A stretch of DNA of 17,638 nucleotides from Prolixibacteraceae bacterium (GCA_003516705.1 DPCJ01000056.1:1-17638), one strand, 5' to 3'. Shown: positions 1 to 8,836, numbered from the stretch's first letter. The notes: generated by a model not told the origin, from the letters alone. Numbers and translations are program-made.

Positions 1-107
1 CGGGCCTTAATTTTTTTGTTAACTGAAACAAATGTTTAATAAGCTTAAATACCCATCGATTTACTGAATATTTTATTCCTCGGGAGTATTCCCATCAATG
101 CTTTTTT

Positions 108-115
108 TAGTTTTG
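108..115 (+). promoter_or_regulatory. Candidate -7 promoter box of the porin-mltF operon
   Basis: The octamer TAGTTTTG matches the Bacteroidota -7 consensus TAnnTTTG exactly and ends 53 bases before the porin ATG. No convincing TTTG-type -33 element stands at the usual distance, so the call rests on the octamer and its position. The same octamer occurs at a similar distance before rsmA and before the MacB-type permease. Nothing else could be supported in the first 168 bases. Confidence 0.4.
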
Positions 116-168
116 TGATTGAACATTAAAATCGGGGTTATTTTATTCACAGCTGAATTTTGATACGA

Positions 169-2121
169 ATGGCGTTAAAAGCAAAATATATATTATTTAC
201 AACCTTTATTATCCTGTTTTTCGCTCAAATTACAGAAGCACAAATATTTGAGGAATTTGATGGAGCAGATACGGAAGAAACCAAAGAGGAGAAAACTGAA
301 AAAAAATTAATCAATCCACATGTTGGTGTTTGGAAACTTTCAGATTACGGAGCTTTTCAGGATTCTGTTCAGTTGGATACCTTGCTTGATAATTTTCATG
401 ATTATCATCCTGTATTCAGCAATTCATTAACCTCTGCATATCTGGGAAACTATGGAACACCCGGAATGGATAACGACTTTTTTAACCGGAAGTCGAATAT
501 GAATTATTTTTTCTTAAAAACGCGCGAAGCATATTTGCTTACACCCTCAACTCTTCAATTTTATAACACCCGAACTCCATATACCCAGCTCGATTTCAGT
601 CAAAGCGAAAACAGGGTTGTTAAAAATGAGACCAGGTTCAATGTATTTCATACTCAAAATGTGAATCCATATCTCAATTTTACTTTCAAAATTAATCTGG
701 CGAAATCAACAGGTCAATATACAGCGCAGGAGGCAAAAAATAATTATATCACACTTTATTCAAATTATAACGCTCATAATCTTTCAGTTTATGCAGGGTT
801 TATCACCAACAATGTAAAAAACAATGAAAACGGGGGTTTGACCGATGATGCTTTAATCTTTAACGGAGCGGAAACTGAATTGTTGAATGTAAACCTGAAT
901 GCCAGTAAATCGTTGTTCAAAAGTACTTACTACTTTGTAAATGGTGAATACCGGTTTGGCAAAATTATTTCAATCGAAACTGATTCTGCTTTGTTCAGAC
1001 CCATATTTGGATTCCTTGTAAATTCGCAATACGAGCGGCATAAACATGATTTTGTTGATGAAGAAGAAGCAGGTAGCACTTTTTTTGTAAATACCTATTT
1101 TGGCGATGATTATACAAAGGATTCAATTCTGTTTAACCAATTGAGCAATGTATTTCAGTTAAAGCAATACGAGAATGCACAACGAAAATACAGTTTTGGA
1201 AAGAGGGCTTTAATTGGAATTGACTTAATAAATACTACTTCGCCAGGACCTGATACAATATATATTATAAGCGATGTAAACAATTACTCAAATGTATATG
1301 CAGGAGGAGGAGTTTTCAGGGAAACAGGGAGATTCTGGAACTGGAAATTTGACGGGAAAATTTACCTGGCTGGTGCAAAGGCCGGACAAACTGAATTGGC
1401 CGGTCTGATTTCAAAGCCCTTCAAAGTGGCACGAGACTCAGCTGCGGCACTTATTCTTACCGGTACTATCAATAATTTAGCTCCAGATTATTTTCAGGAA
1501 GAATTTTATTCAAATCATTACCGCTGGAACAACAACTTTAACATGGAGCAGCGTATGGACGCCGGCGGCAGCATTGTTTCTCCGGCCTACAAATTAAGAC
1601 TTTCGGCGAACTACGCTTTAATCAATAATTATATCTATAATAATTACGAGGGAATTCCTTCGCAAACCGGTAAGGAATTGCTGGTTCTTTCAGCTTTTGC
1701 CGACAAAGATTTCAATTATAAAAAGTTGCATTTCAGAACAAGGGTTTTATGGCAACAAGCCTCTGACGAAAACTATATTCATTTGCCCGACCTGTCGGCC
1801 TTTGTTTCAGCATATTATAAATTTGTGATTTCGAAGGTATTATATACCCAAATTGGAGTTGATACACGGTACAACACAAAATATTATGCCGATGCGTATG
1901 CTCCGTCCACCGGATTGTTTTATCTTCAGAACGAAAAAAAATACGGAAACTATCCGTATATTGATGTGTACGCGAATCTCAGGCTGAAACGGACACGGGC
2001 ATTCTTTAAATTGTCAAACATCGGTACAAATTTTCTTGACGGGGAATATTTCACAACTCCTCATTATCCAATGCCCAGGTCAACCTTCAGGTTCGGCGTT
2101 TCGTGGCTGTTTTACGATTAA
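169..2121 (+). CDS. Putative outer-membrane porin (Porin_10-like beta-barrel)
   Basis: This is a predicted outer-membrane beta-barrel of 650 residues. A TTG lies three codons upstream in frame, but ATG at 169 gives a cleaner signal peptide: a short basic start (MALKAK), a hydrophobic core, and likely cleavage after TEA near residue 22. A short acidic/lysine-rich linker follows (about residues 26-48), then a long region of alternating polar and aromatic strands with many Asn/Tyr pairs, ending in an aromatic strand (FRFGVSWLFYD), as expected for barrel insertion. Length and composition fit the putative porin family common in Bacteroidota; the substrate cannot be read from sequence. The stop codon overlaps the next start (TAATG), so translation is probably coupled to the MltF-like gene. 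It could also be a non-porin barrel of unknown function. Confidence 0.75.
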   Translation: MALKAKYILFTTFIILFFAQITEAQIFEEFDGADTEETKEEKTEKKLINPHVGVWKLSDYGAFQDSVQLDTLLDNFHDYHPVFSNSLTSAYLGNYGTPGMDNDFFNRKSNMNYFFLKTREAYLLTPSTLQFYNTRTPYTQLDFSQSENRVVKNETRFNVFHTQNVNPYLNFTFKINLAKSTGQYTAQEAKNNYITLYSNYNAHNLSVYAGFITNNVKNNENGGLTDDALIFNGAETELLNVNLNASKSLFKSTYYFVNGEYRFGKIISIETDSALFRPIFGFLVNSQYERHKHDFVDEEEAGSTFFVNTYFGDDYTKDSILFNQLSNVFQLKQYENAQRKYSFGKRALIGIDLINTTSPGPDTIYIISDVNNYSNVYAGGGVFRETGRFWNWKFDGKIYLAGAKAGQTELAGLISKPFKVARDSAAALILTGTINNLAPDYFQEEFYSNHYRWNNNFNMEQRMDAGGSIVSPAYKLRLSANYALINNYIYNNYEGIPSQTGKELLVLSAFADKDFNYKKLHFRTRVLWQQASDENYIHLPDLSAFVSAYYKFVISKVLYTQIGVDTRYNTKYYADAYAPSTGLFYLQNEKKYGNYPYIDVYANLRLKRTRAFFKLSNIGTNFLDGEYFTTPHYPMPRSTFRFGVSWLFYD

Positions 2122-3560
2122 TGAAGTTTGTAACAACATATAAAAAATTTACAATCCTTTTTTCGGTGCTTTTGCTTGTTGTTGTTTCAATTTTGGTTTG
2201 GCGGGAAATAGAGGATATTAACAGGAGAAAACAAGAGCAACAGAATATTTTTCCCAACGATTTGCAACAGATTAAAAGTGCCGGAGTTTTAAGGGCTGCT
2301 GTCGATTACAATTCAACCAACTATTTTATCTACCGCGGGAAACCGATGGGTTTCGAGTATGAATTACTACAGGCGTTAAGCAAGGACCTTGGAGTGAAAC
2401 TCGAAATTGTGGTAAGCAACAGCATAGGCGATTCGTTTGACGGACTTAAAACCGGCAGATTTGAACTGGTTGCCCGAAACATCACCATTATAAAAGAGAG
2501 AGCTGACTTTTTAGATTTTACAATTCCGCTCAATACTGTCACTCAGGTTTTGGTGCAACGAACAAAAGCTGAAGCCAACGAAAAAACACCTTATATCAGT
2601 TCTGTTTTGGAATTGGCAGGTAAAAAAATTACTGTGCAGAAGAACTCATCGCATCACCAGCGTCTTTTGCATCTTTCAGAAGAAATTGGCGGTGCCATTG
2701 AATTAATTACCGATTCGGTTTTGGGAGCCGAAGACCTGATTGCAAAAGTGGCTTCAGGAGAAATTGATTACACGGTTTGTGACCACAATATTGGAAAAGT
2801 GAACCAGTTTTATTTTCCCGATATCGATATCTCAGTGCAAGTGAGTCTTGAACAAAATATTGCCTGGGCAGTGCGAAAGGGATCTTCAGACTGGAAAAAC
2901 TATCTCGATGCATGGATTACTGAATTCGCCAATACAAGAAAGTTTAATCATTTGTATTACAAGTATTTTGAAAGTCCGCGCGTTGTGGAGCGAAAAGAAA
3001 GCGACTTTAACAGCATTTCGGGTGGAAGAATTTCTAAATTCGATGTAACGATTAAACAGGTTGCCAAAGAACTTGGCTGGGACTGGCGGTTGATAGCAGC
3101 CATTATTTATCACGAATCGAGATTTAACGAAAACGCGGGATCGTGGACCGGCGCGTATGGTTTGATGCAGTTGATGCCCTCTACAGCAGAAGCATTCGGG
3201 ATTACCGATATTGGTAATCCGAAACAAAATATTAAAGCCGGGGTTTTGTTGCTGAATTCGTTAAACAAACAGTTTGTCGAAACCATCCCCGACTCAACCG
3301 AAAGAGTGAGGTTTGTGCTGGCAGCCTACAATATCGGGCTGGGGCATGTAACCGATGCCCAACGGCTTGCTGAAAAGTATGGAAAAAACCCCGTCGTTTG
3401 GCAGGACAATGTTGAAACGTATCTTCAATATAAGTCGGAGGAGAAATATTTTAAAGATGCTGTTGTGCGGTGGGGATATTGCCGGGGCGATGAAGCAACC
3501 CGGTTTGTGGCCAATGTAACATCGCTTTACCGTAATTACCTGAATGTTATTCGCGAGTGA
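2121..3560 (+). CDS. mltF: MltF-like membrane-bound lytic murein transglycosylase
   Basis: This enzyme is expected to cleave the MurNAc-GlcNAc bond of peptidoglycan in the periplasm, forming 1,6-anhydro ends. It has 479 residues from ATG 2121; an upstream in-frame GTG at 2103 lies inside the porin gene and adds residues before the hydrophobic anchor, so ATG is preferred. Order: N-terminal membrane segment (about 10-28) with no lipobox cysteine; an SBP_bac_3 type solute-binding domain (about 45-275); and a C-terminal SLT domain (about 305-440). SLT motifs are clear: HESRF with the likely catalytic Glu332, then GLMQLMPSTA, and later AAYNIGLGH. Two-domain order and length match MltF. It overlaps the porin gene by one base (TAATG) and meets the NUDIX gene tail to tail with a 14-bp overlap. 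Confidence 0.9.
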   Translation: MKFVTTYKKFTILFSVLLLVVVSILVWREIEDINRRKQEQQNIFPNDLQQIKSAGVLRAAVDYNSTNYFIYRGKPMGFEYELLQALSKDLGVKLEIVVSNSIGDSFDGLKTGRFELVARNITIIKERADFLDFTIPLNTVTQVLVQRTKAEANEKTPYISSVLELAGKKITVQKNSSHHQRLLHLSEEIGGAIELITDSVLGAEDLIAKVASGEIDYTVCDHNIGKVNQFYFPDIDISVQVSLEQNIAWAVRKGSSDWKNYLDAWITEFANTRKFNHLYYKYFESPRVVERKESDFNSISGGRISKFDVTIKQVAKELGWDWRLIAAIIYHESRFNENAGSWTGAYGLMQLMPSTAEAFGITDIGNPKQNIKAGVLLLNSLNKQFVETIPDSTERVRFVLAAYNIGLGHVTDAQRLAEKYGKNPVVWQDNVETYLQYKSEEKYFKDAVVRWGYCRGDEATRFVANVTSLYRNYLNVIRE

Positions 3561-4167
3561 GCGGTTTTATCAAATCGTAAAATTCCATCAGAATCATTGA
3601 CGTTGCTCCCCAGATAATTTCATCGTCGAATTTGAAACACGGAACTTTTATTGTCCCCGTTACTGTATTAATGTCGGTTTCATCAATTTCAGCATTCATT
3701 TTTTTTAAAGGGAAAGCAATAATTTTCTCTACTTCATTTTTGTTGACATTCAAAGTGTTGATGTTTTCAATCCAACCCACAAACGGATGAATCACAAATT
3801 TGCTCACCTGTACATATAAATCGGAAAGCTTTCCCAGTATTTCAATTTTATCCGAAACAATTCCAATTTCCTCCCATGTTTCGCGAAGTGCGGATTCAAG
3901 AATAGTTTCTCCGGGTTCGGTTCTTCCACCGGGTAAGGCAATCTGGCTGGCATGATGCTTCATGTGTTCCGGTCTTTTGATAAGCAGTGCATAAAGTTCC
4001 TCGTTTCTTTCGAAAAGGAGCAACATTACCCCACTGTGTTTTGCGCTCACAAGTTCTTCGGGATCAGCCTTCAGTTTTCGGGCAGAAGGCAACATTTTCA
4101 GGTGCGACGATGTTCCGGGCAACTCACACTGCAATACCTCTTTTATTTTATCGGCAATTGGTAACAT
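3547..4167 (-). CDS. NUDIX hydrolase, CoA pyrophosphatase-like
   Basis: This is a 206-residue NUDIX hydrolase. The NUDIX box is complete from Gly81 (GRTEPGE), through the REtWEEIG core, with metal-binding Glu at about residues 96, 99 and 100. Just upstream, RPEHMKHHASQIALPGG resembles the extended signature of CoA and acyl-CoA pyrophosphatases (NUDT7/8, CoaSE-type), which split CoA into 4'-phosphopantetheine and ADP. That substrate is inferred from this motif only. The N-terminal LPG...M.PS.R segment is typical of the Bacteroidota group and supports the chosen ATG. The start codon lies only 13 bases beyond a terminator hairpin that closes the upstream HmuY operon, so its promoter must be close or transcription partly reads through. 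Its 3' end overlaps mltF by 14 bp in convergent orientation. Confidence 0.85.
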   Translation of the reverse strand: MLPIADKIKEVLQCELPGTSSHLKMLPSARKLKADPEELVSAKHSGVMLLLFERNEELYALLIKRPEHMKHHASQIALPGGRTEPGETILESALRETWEEIGIVSDKIEILGKLSDLYVQVSKFVIHPFVGWIENINTLNVNKNEVEKIIAFPLKKMNAEIDETDINTVTGTIKVPCFKFDDEIIWGATSMILMEFYDLIKPLTRE

Positions 4168-4180
4168 GAAGTAAAAATAA

Positions 4181-4208
4181 AAAAATACCCGCCGAAACGG
4201 GTATTTTT
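4181..4208 (-). terminator. Intrinsic terminator of the HmuY-TonB receptor operon
   Basis: An 11-bp perfect stem (AAAAATACCCG with CGGGTATTTTT) encloses a 6-base loop. Read on the minus strand, the GC-containing core is followed by a T-rich run, as in a rho-independent terminator. It lies 91 bases after the lipoprotein stop codon. Because it also sits in the 5' leader of the NUDIX gene, it could act as an attenuator there. The stem is nearly symmetric and A-rich on the other side, so plus-strand function is possible, but no plus-strand gene ends close by except mltF, more than 600 bases away. Confidence 0.7.
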
Positions 4209-4299
4209 AAACCTAATCAAATGCAATATAAATAACACAAATACTATTTCTTAGTGAGCAATTCAATTTCTGATAAGTACATCTCCGAAAACCAGATTC

Positions 4300-5292
4300 T
4301 TACAATCTTAAAAATTCGAAGGTCGGGTATCCCTGTTCTCCTGTAGAATTATAATAATCGATAAATCTCAGTTTATAATAATAACCAACGCGGTTTTTCA
4401 GAATATAGATTTTCTCGGGCAGTACGGTGTACATCCCATTGTCAAAATCATATTCTTTCCATTCGTAACCGATAATATCCTTCTGGTTTCCAAAGTTCTG
4501 CACTTCTGCAATTTCGAAACTGACTTCATCGAACTGATGGATTGAATCTAAAACGGCGCCGGTTTTATGAGGATTCAACAAGACTCCGGTTACAAGATAT
4601 GGATACGGATCGCCCACATCGGTGAAAAGCAGGGTTGAATACTTTCCAAACTGTAAATCCCAGCTATTCTTGCCGGGCTCAATATCAACAATCCCATTCT
4701 CGAATGAAAAACAAACAAAATTTACGGAGGTATCTTTGGCGATAACAACTGTTTGTTCACCACTGCCGTTCAAATTGGCAAAACGAACCACATAATTATT
4801 TTCATCCTGTAAATTAAAAGTAACCTTTTTTTCACCAACAGAATTGAAGTTTTCGTCGGTGCCCCTGTCGATTATGTAAACATTTTCAAGTGAAACAGGT
4901 TGTCCTTCAGATAATTTATACCAGTTTCCAATAGCTGTACTGTCGAGGTTTCCGTGCGACGGATCAAAATTCATTTCAATTCCGTTTTTGCTTTTCACAG
5001 TTTCAAAATCTATTTGACCCGAGTTCCCCGCTAGCATCATTTTCGATGTATTCAGAATTACATGCCATCCTGAGTCGGAAGTTTCAAAACCCAAATCCCA
5101 TTCCGAAATAAGATTTTGTTTTACGGGTTTGTTTGTTTCCAAATCATAAAAAACCTGGTATTTATAGGTTTCGGTAAGTTCCACTTCTCCCACGGTTAAA
5201 TTTCCTGTTTCGTGCCGGGGCACCAGTTCATCTTCCTCAAAACACGAAGTAAATGCAAATAGAAGAACCAGATATATTATTAAAATCCTCAT
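4300..5292 (-). CDS. HmuY-family surface lipoprotein
   Basis: This 330-residue lipoprotein is a predicted haem- or ligand-binding partner of the TonB receptor encoded just upstream. An in-frame TTG at 5298 is possible, but ATG at 5292 is preferred and gives a classic lipoprotein signal with lipobox FTSC and acylated Cys17. The residues after the cysteine (FEEDE) are acidic, like the surface-export signal of Bacteroidota lipoproteins, so exposure on the outer face is likely. HmuY-type strands are seen at Trp65 (EWDLGF) and Trp211 (SWDLQF), followed by YPYLVTGVLLN. A Met-Met pair at 85-86 could be relevant because some HmuY relatives bind haem through methionine; that is inference. The start is 7 bases after the receptor stop, so the two are cotranscribed. 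It is longer than Porphyromonas HmuY (about 216 residues). Confidence 0.75.
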   Translation of the reverse strand: MRILIIYLVLLFAFTSCFEEDELVPRHETGNLTVGEVELTETYKYQVFYDLETNKPVKQNLISEWDLGFETSDSGWHVILNTSKMMLAGNSGQIDFETVKSKNGIEMNFDPSHGNLDSTAIGNWYKLSEGQPVSLENVYIIDRGTDENFNSVGEKKVTFNLQDENNYVVRFANLNGSGEQTVVIAKDTSVNFVCFSFENGIVDIEPGKNSWDLQFGKYSTLLFTDVGDPYPYLVTGVLLNPHKTGAVLDSIHQFDEVSFEIAEVQNFGNQKDIIGYEWKEYDFDNGMYTVLPEKIYILKNRVGYYYKLRFIDYYNSTGEQGYPTFEFLRL

Positions 5293-5299
5293 AATCAAA

Positions 5300-7519
5300 T
5301 TAATACTTTACAAAGTTGACTTTCAGACCAAGAAAATAAGTTCGCCCCCAGCCAACCAGCGACGAAACACCTCCGCCGGAACCGTGCCCCGAACCCGTTC
5401 CATTTCCCTGTCCTCCAATTTCTTTATTGTCGAAAACATTTTTGATACCTGTTGTAACAGAAAACCTGTTGTGCCAGATTTTTTTCATAAGACTGATATC
5501 GAGGTTGTGAAATTCGTTGATGTAGCCAACTGTAACTTCATCGGATGAATCGTAAAAATAGGTTGGGTATTTACCCGAATACTTGTAAAATACTGAAAGC
5601 TTTGCCGTATTTTTCAGAAAGTCTGCATCGAGGCTTGTATTCCAGTTGTTGCTGTAAATAAAATTATCGCTGTCAAACGAATCATCCTTTCTTCCGATTC
5701 TCGAATATCCGGCCCGTACATTAAGCCATGATGATTGATAAAACGATCCTGAAATTTCGAAACCAAGGCTTGAAAACTTGCCAGTATTCTCGTTTCGGTA
5801 ATGAAGCAGATTGTCGGGGTCAACCTGAACTAAACTGATTTTATTATCGATAATGTTATAAAATGGTTTAAGGTCGAAAACCAGTGTTGATTTCCCGGCT
5901 GAAAATTTATAATTAACCGAAGTATTAAAACTGTGCGATCGTTCGGCCTGCAAACTGTCGTTCCCTTCAACCTGGTGATTGCTGTCGAAGAAATAAAGAT
6001 AAAGTTCCTTAAGCGAAGGTGAACGAAATCCACGGGCGTACGAAGCGCGAACAGTTATTTTTCCCGGCTTGTACATTAAATTAACCGATGGAGTGAGAGG
6101 TGCATTGTACCTTGTATTGTAGGCCACTCTTATTCCGGGCTGAATTGATAAAACTTCCAGCGGTTTCCAGATTGCGCTTGCAAAAACTGCATAATCGCCA
6201 ATATTTTCCTGTTCATTATCAATTCGCTTTCCCTTTGCGGTTTCATAATTAATATCGAACCCGGTTTGAAAACTGAACACTGCTTCTTCGGGTGTAAAAT
6301 TGTAAGTACCACGGGTTATAAACGAATTAAAGGATGATGTATCCTGGTCTTCGGAAGAAGTAGTAAGTGTTTTACTTAAATCGGTTAAATCAACGAGATA
6401 CTTTTCTTTTTGCCTTTCATAAAACGAATAGGCCGCCAGCATATTAAAACCAGAGTTCTCTCCTATTTTATTTGTTATTTCAGCACTGTTGTTAAAGCGA
6501 AAGGTTTTGTACCAGGTATCGTTGGCTTTTTCATAGTAGGGTGGAAATGGTTCGTTCCTGTCAAGAAGGCGCTCGTTAAAAAAGTCTGACTTTAACCGCA
6601 ACTTTATTTTTTCATCGTTGTAATAATATGATCCTCCGGCATTGTATTGTTCTTTGGGTTTCCATTGTTTTGAACGTGTATCTTCAAGTGAGTATCCGCC
6701 AAAAAAGTTTCGTCCGCCGTTCAGTTCGAAAGTGTTTTTACTGTGACGAATGGAAGTAAGAAAGTTAAAATTGTAAGTTCCAACACTTTCGTAATATGAG
6801 TTTACACTTGTTTTGTATTGTGAATGTGAATTGTTTTCGGTGATGATATTAATCACACCGCCCAGCGCATTACTTCCATAAATTACTGACATTGGTCCCC
6901 CAACCATTTCAATCTGGCTTACATTGTCGAGGTTCAACTGGCTCAAATCAATGTTTCCGTCGAGCCTTCCGATTACCGGAACTCCATCGACAAGAATTTT
7001 AATGTTTTCGCCGGTAATTCCCTGCAACGACATGCTTGTTCCTGTTGAAGGATCGTTGGAGAGCCTGATGCCCAGTTCGTCAGATAATATGTCTGAAAGA
7101 TTGTTTGCAGCTTTACTTTCAATGCGGTCTTTCCCGATAAGTTTTATATCGTAAATTGATTTGTCGGCGCTTACAGGTTTGTATTGCCCGGTTACCACTA
7201 CCGAATTTATTTCGTAAATCGACGGCTCTAAAATGTATGTTTTATCCTTAACTCCCGGTGAAAGTGTATCAATTAAAGCTTTAAATCCCATGCAACTGAT
7301 GCTTATAATTTTTCGCTGTGTAAGAGAAAAATTCACCAATCCATTTACATCGGTTATGAAGTAGTCTTTTACCTTGCTGTCAAAGCTCTCAATACAAATA
7401 TTTGCGTACGGAATTGGTTCTCCCTTCGAAGTTCCGGAGTCAAGTACTTTAACTTTTACCTCCTGTGTAAAAGCTAAAGTACTTATAAAAACTGCAAGCA
7501 ATGTGATTTTTATCTTCAT
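5300..7519 (-). CDS. TonB-dependent receptor, probable haem/HmuR-like
   Basis: This 739-residue protein is an outer-membrane TonB-dependent receptor. ATG 7519 is preferred over the TTG codon just before it. It has a signal peptide (about 1-19), a carboxypeptidase-regulatory-like domain (about 20-105), a plug domain (about 110-230, with ILVDGVPVIGR and YGSNALGGVINIIT) and a C-terminal 22-strand type barrel ending in a Phe/Tyr strand. A loop with GFRSPSLKELY near residue 498 followed by VEGNDSL near 518 resembles the FRAP/YRAP and NPNL motifs of haem receptors such as HmuR, although both are divergent. A glycine-rich stretch with one His (about residues 702-717) lies near the final strand. It sits between two HmuY-family genes, which supports a haem or similar ligand. 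Energy would come from TonB-ExbBD encoded elsewhere. Confidence 0.9.
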   Translation of the reverse strand: MKIKITLLAVFISTLAFTQEVKVKVLDSGTSKGEPIPYANICIESFDSKVKDYFITDVNGLVNFSLTQRKIISISCMGFKALIDTLSPGVKDKTYILEPSIYEINSVVVTGQYKPVSADKSIYDIKLIGKDRIESKAANNLSDILSDELGIRLSNDPSTGTSMSLQGITGENIKILVDGVPVIGRLDGNIDLSQLNLDNVSQIEMVGGPMSVIYGSNALGGVINIITENNSHSQYKTSVNSYYESVGTYNFNFLTSIRHSKNTFELNGGRNFFGGYSLEDTRSKQWKPKEQYNAGGSYYYNDEKIKLRLKSDFFNERLLDRNEPFPPYYEKANDTWYKTFRFNNSAEITNKIGENSGFNMLAAYSFYERQKEKYLVDLTDLSKTLTTSSEDQDTSSFNSFITRGTYNFTPEEAVFSFQTGFDINYETAKGKRIDNEQENIGDYAVFASAIWKPLEVLSIQPGIRVAYNTRYNAPLTPSVNLMYKPGKITVRASYARGFRSPSLKELYLYFFDSNHQVEGNDSLQAERSHSFNTSVNYKFSAGKSTLVFDLKPFYNIIDNKISLVQVDPDNLLHYRNENTGKFSSLGFEISGSFYQSSWLNVRAGYSRIGRKDDSFDSDNFIYSNNWNTSLDADFLKNTAKLSVFYKYSGKYPTYFYDSSDEVTVGYINEFHNLDISLMKKIWHNRFSVTTGIKNVFDNKEIGGQGNGTGSGHGSGGGVSSLVGWGRTYFLGLKVNFVKY

Positions 7520-7571
7520 CAAATCAATTCAGAGAGTCCCGGTTTCAATACAACTTTTGTTAACCTTAAAT

Positions 7572-8807
7572 CTATTTCTTTAAAAATTTCACTGTTTTTA
7601 CATCGTTTCCTGAACGAACATGCAAACTGTATATTCCTGCAGGCAGTGTACTGATGTTCAGTGTGTTTTTGTTTAATCCGGCACTTTCAGTGTTTAATGT
7701 TTTAAAAACCGGCTGCCCCGAAATATTGTAAACTGTAATTTCAGTATCACCGCTAAAATCGTGAATTACATTTATTTCGTGGCTTGCAGGGTTTGGATAA
7801 ACGGTTAAATTACGTTCTGAGAAATTGTTAATTCCTGTCACTCCCAGATTCTTTTTTACAAATGAATAAGTACCGGTTGCACTTCCGCTGAAACCAGTGA
7901 AATACAGTTTCCAGATTGATTTGTCAGTTCCGGCAGTGTCCTGAACAAAATATACAACATCGGGAACTACTACATATTGAAAAGTAGTCATACTAAACGA
8001 CTTCCAGTCGGAACCAATTTCCGAAAGTGTGTCGTTAAACATTGAGGTCTGGTAGTTCTCAAAATCGCTTTGCGAAACTCCTCCAACCTGTTGTATTTTT
8101 ACCCCGCTGTTAGCCAAAACTCCTGTTACGTAATACGGAATATTGTAGTCGAAATACCTGGTAAACAGAAGCTGCCATCTTTCAGAAGGCTCTTGCTCAA
8201 CTACTATATTATTGGCAATTGAATAATGAATAAATGTTTTGTTCTTGTAATCATCTCCATCAAGAGTAATTGTGGTATCGTTTTTATTATCAAGATCAGC
8301 ATACCTGAACGACCACGAATTTTGAATTGCATTTTTTTGGATGATTGCAAATTTTTTAAAATCTCCGCCGGCAAGTTTTACGATAAAAATGCTGTCGCCT
8401 GTAATATTGTGCGAAGTCATGTTATAAGTTCCCCAGCCGTAATCAAATGCGTTTCCGGGTACTGTATTGGTGTTAAAAGCTCCATACTCCCAGTCAGCAA
8501 CCGAGTTGTACAACGGAGTCCAACCCATTCCGGTTGTGTCCAACGTTTCCCAGTCAGCAATGGTTCCCTTTGGCCATGTATAAACCATCGTTCCGGTTCC
8601 ATTGTTTGCCAAAACTGAAACACTCATCTGGTTGGTTTTAAATGCAACATCCCAACTGCTGCGTGCTGCCGTTTTTAAAATATCGTTGCTGAAATTGTAA
8701 TAAACATCATTGGCATAATTTCCTCCGGTTGGCACATCCACCGGTGTTTGCGAAAAAACAGATGTTGTCAGGATTGTTAAAAACAAAAATGTAAAAATTG
8801 ATTTCAT
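7572..8807 (-). CDS. T9SS-exported HmuY-family protein
   Basis: This 411-residue protein is the first gene of the uptake operon. It has a Sec signal peptide (about 1-20, cleavage after VFSQ or nearby) and no lipobox, so it is not lipidated. HmuY-type strands are seen at Trp52 (SSWDVAFK) and Trp211 (ERWQLLFTRY), followed by IPYYVTGVL; the same order occurs in the lipoprotein two genes downstream, showing the two are paralogues. The C-terminal segment (about 335-411) is a type A T9SS sorting domain: VYPNP, then ITVYNISGQPV, LPAGIYSL, and a terminal VKFLKK. The protein should therefore cross the outer membrane by T9SS and be released or anchored on the surface, as a possible haemophore. Ligand is inferred. 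The receptor start codon follows 52 bases downstream. Confidence 0.8.
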   Translation of the reverse strand: MKSIFTFLFLTILTTSVFSQTPVDVPTGGNYANDVYYNFSNDILKTAARSSWDVAFKTNQMSVSVLANNGTGTMVYTWPKGTIADWETLDTTGMGWTPLYNSVADWEYGAFNTNTVPGNAFDYGWGTYNMTSHNITGDSIFIVKLAGGDFKKFAIIQKNAIQNSWSFRYADLDNKNDTTITLDGDDYKNKTFIHYSIANNIVVEQEPSERWQLLFTRYFDYNIPYYVTGVLANSGVKIQQVGGVSQSDFENYQTSMFNDTLSEIGSDWKSFSMTTFQYVVVPDVVYFVQDTAGTDKSIWKLYFTGFSGSATGTYSFVKKNLGVTGINNFSERNLTVYPNPASHEINVIHDFSGDTEITVYNISGQPVFKTLNTESAGLNKNTLNISTLPAGIYSLHVRSGNDVKTVKFLKK

Positions 8808-8836
8808 GATAATTCTTTTTAGTTGAAAAGTCTTTT

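Noticed and set aside
82..93. Small palindrome GGGA-GTAT-TCCC upstream of the porin
   Set aside because: Only 4-bp arms, with no T-run directly after; too weak to call a terminator or operator.
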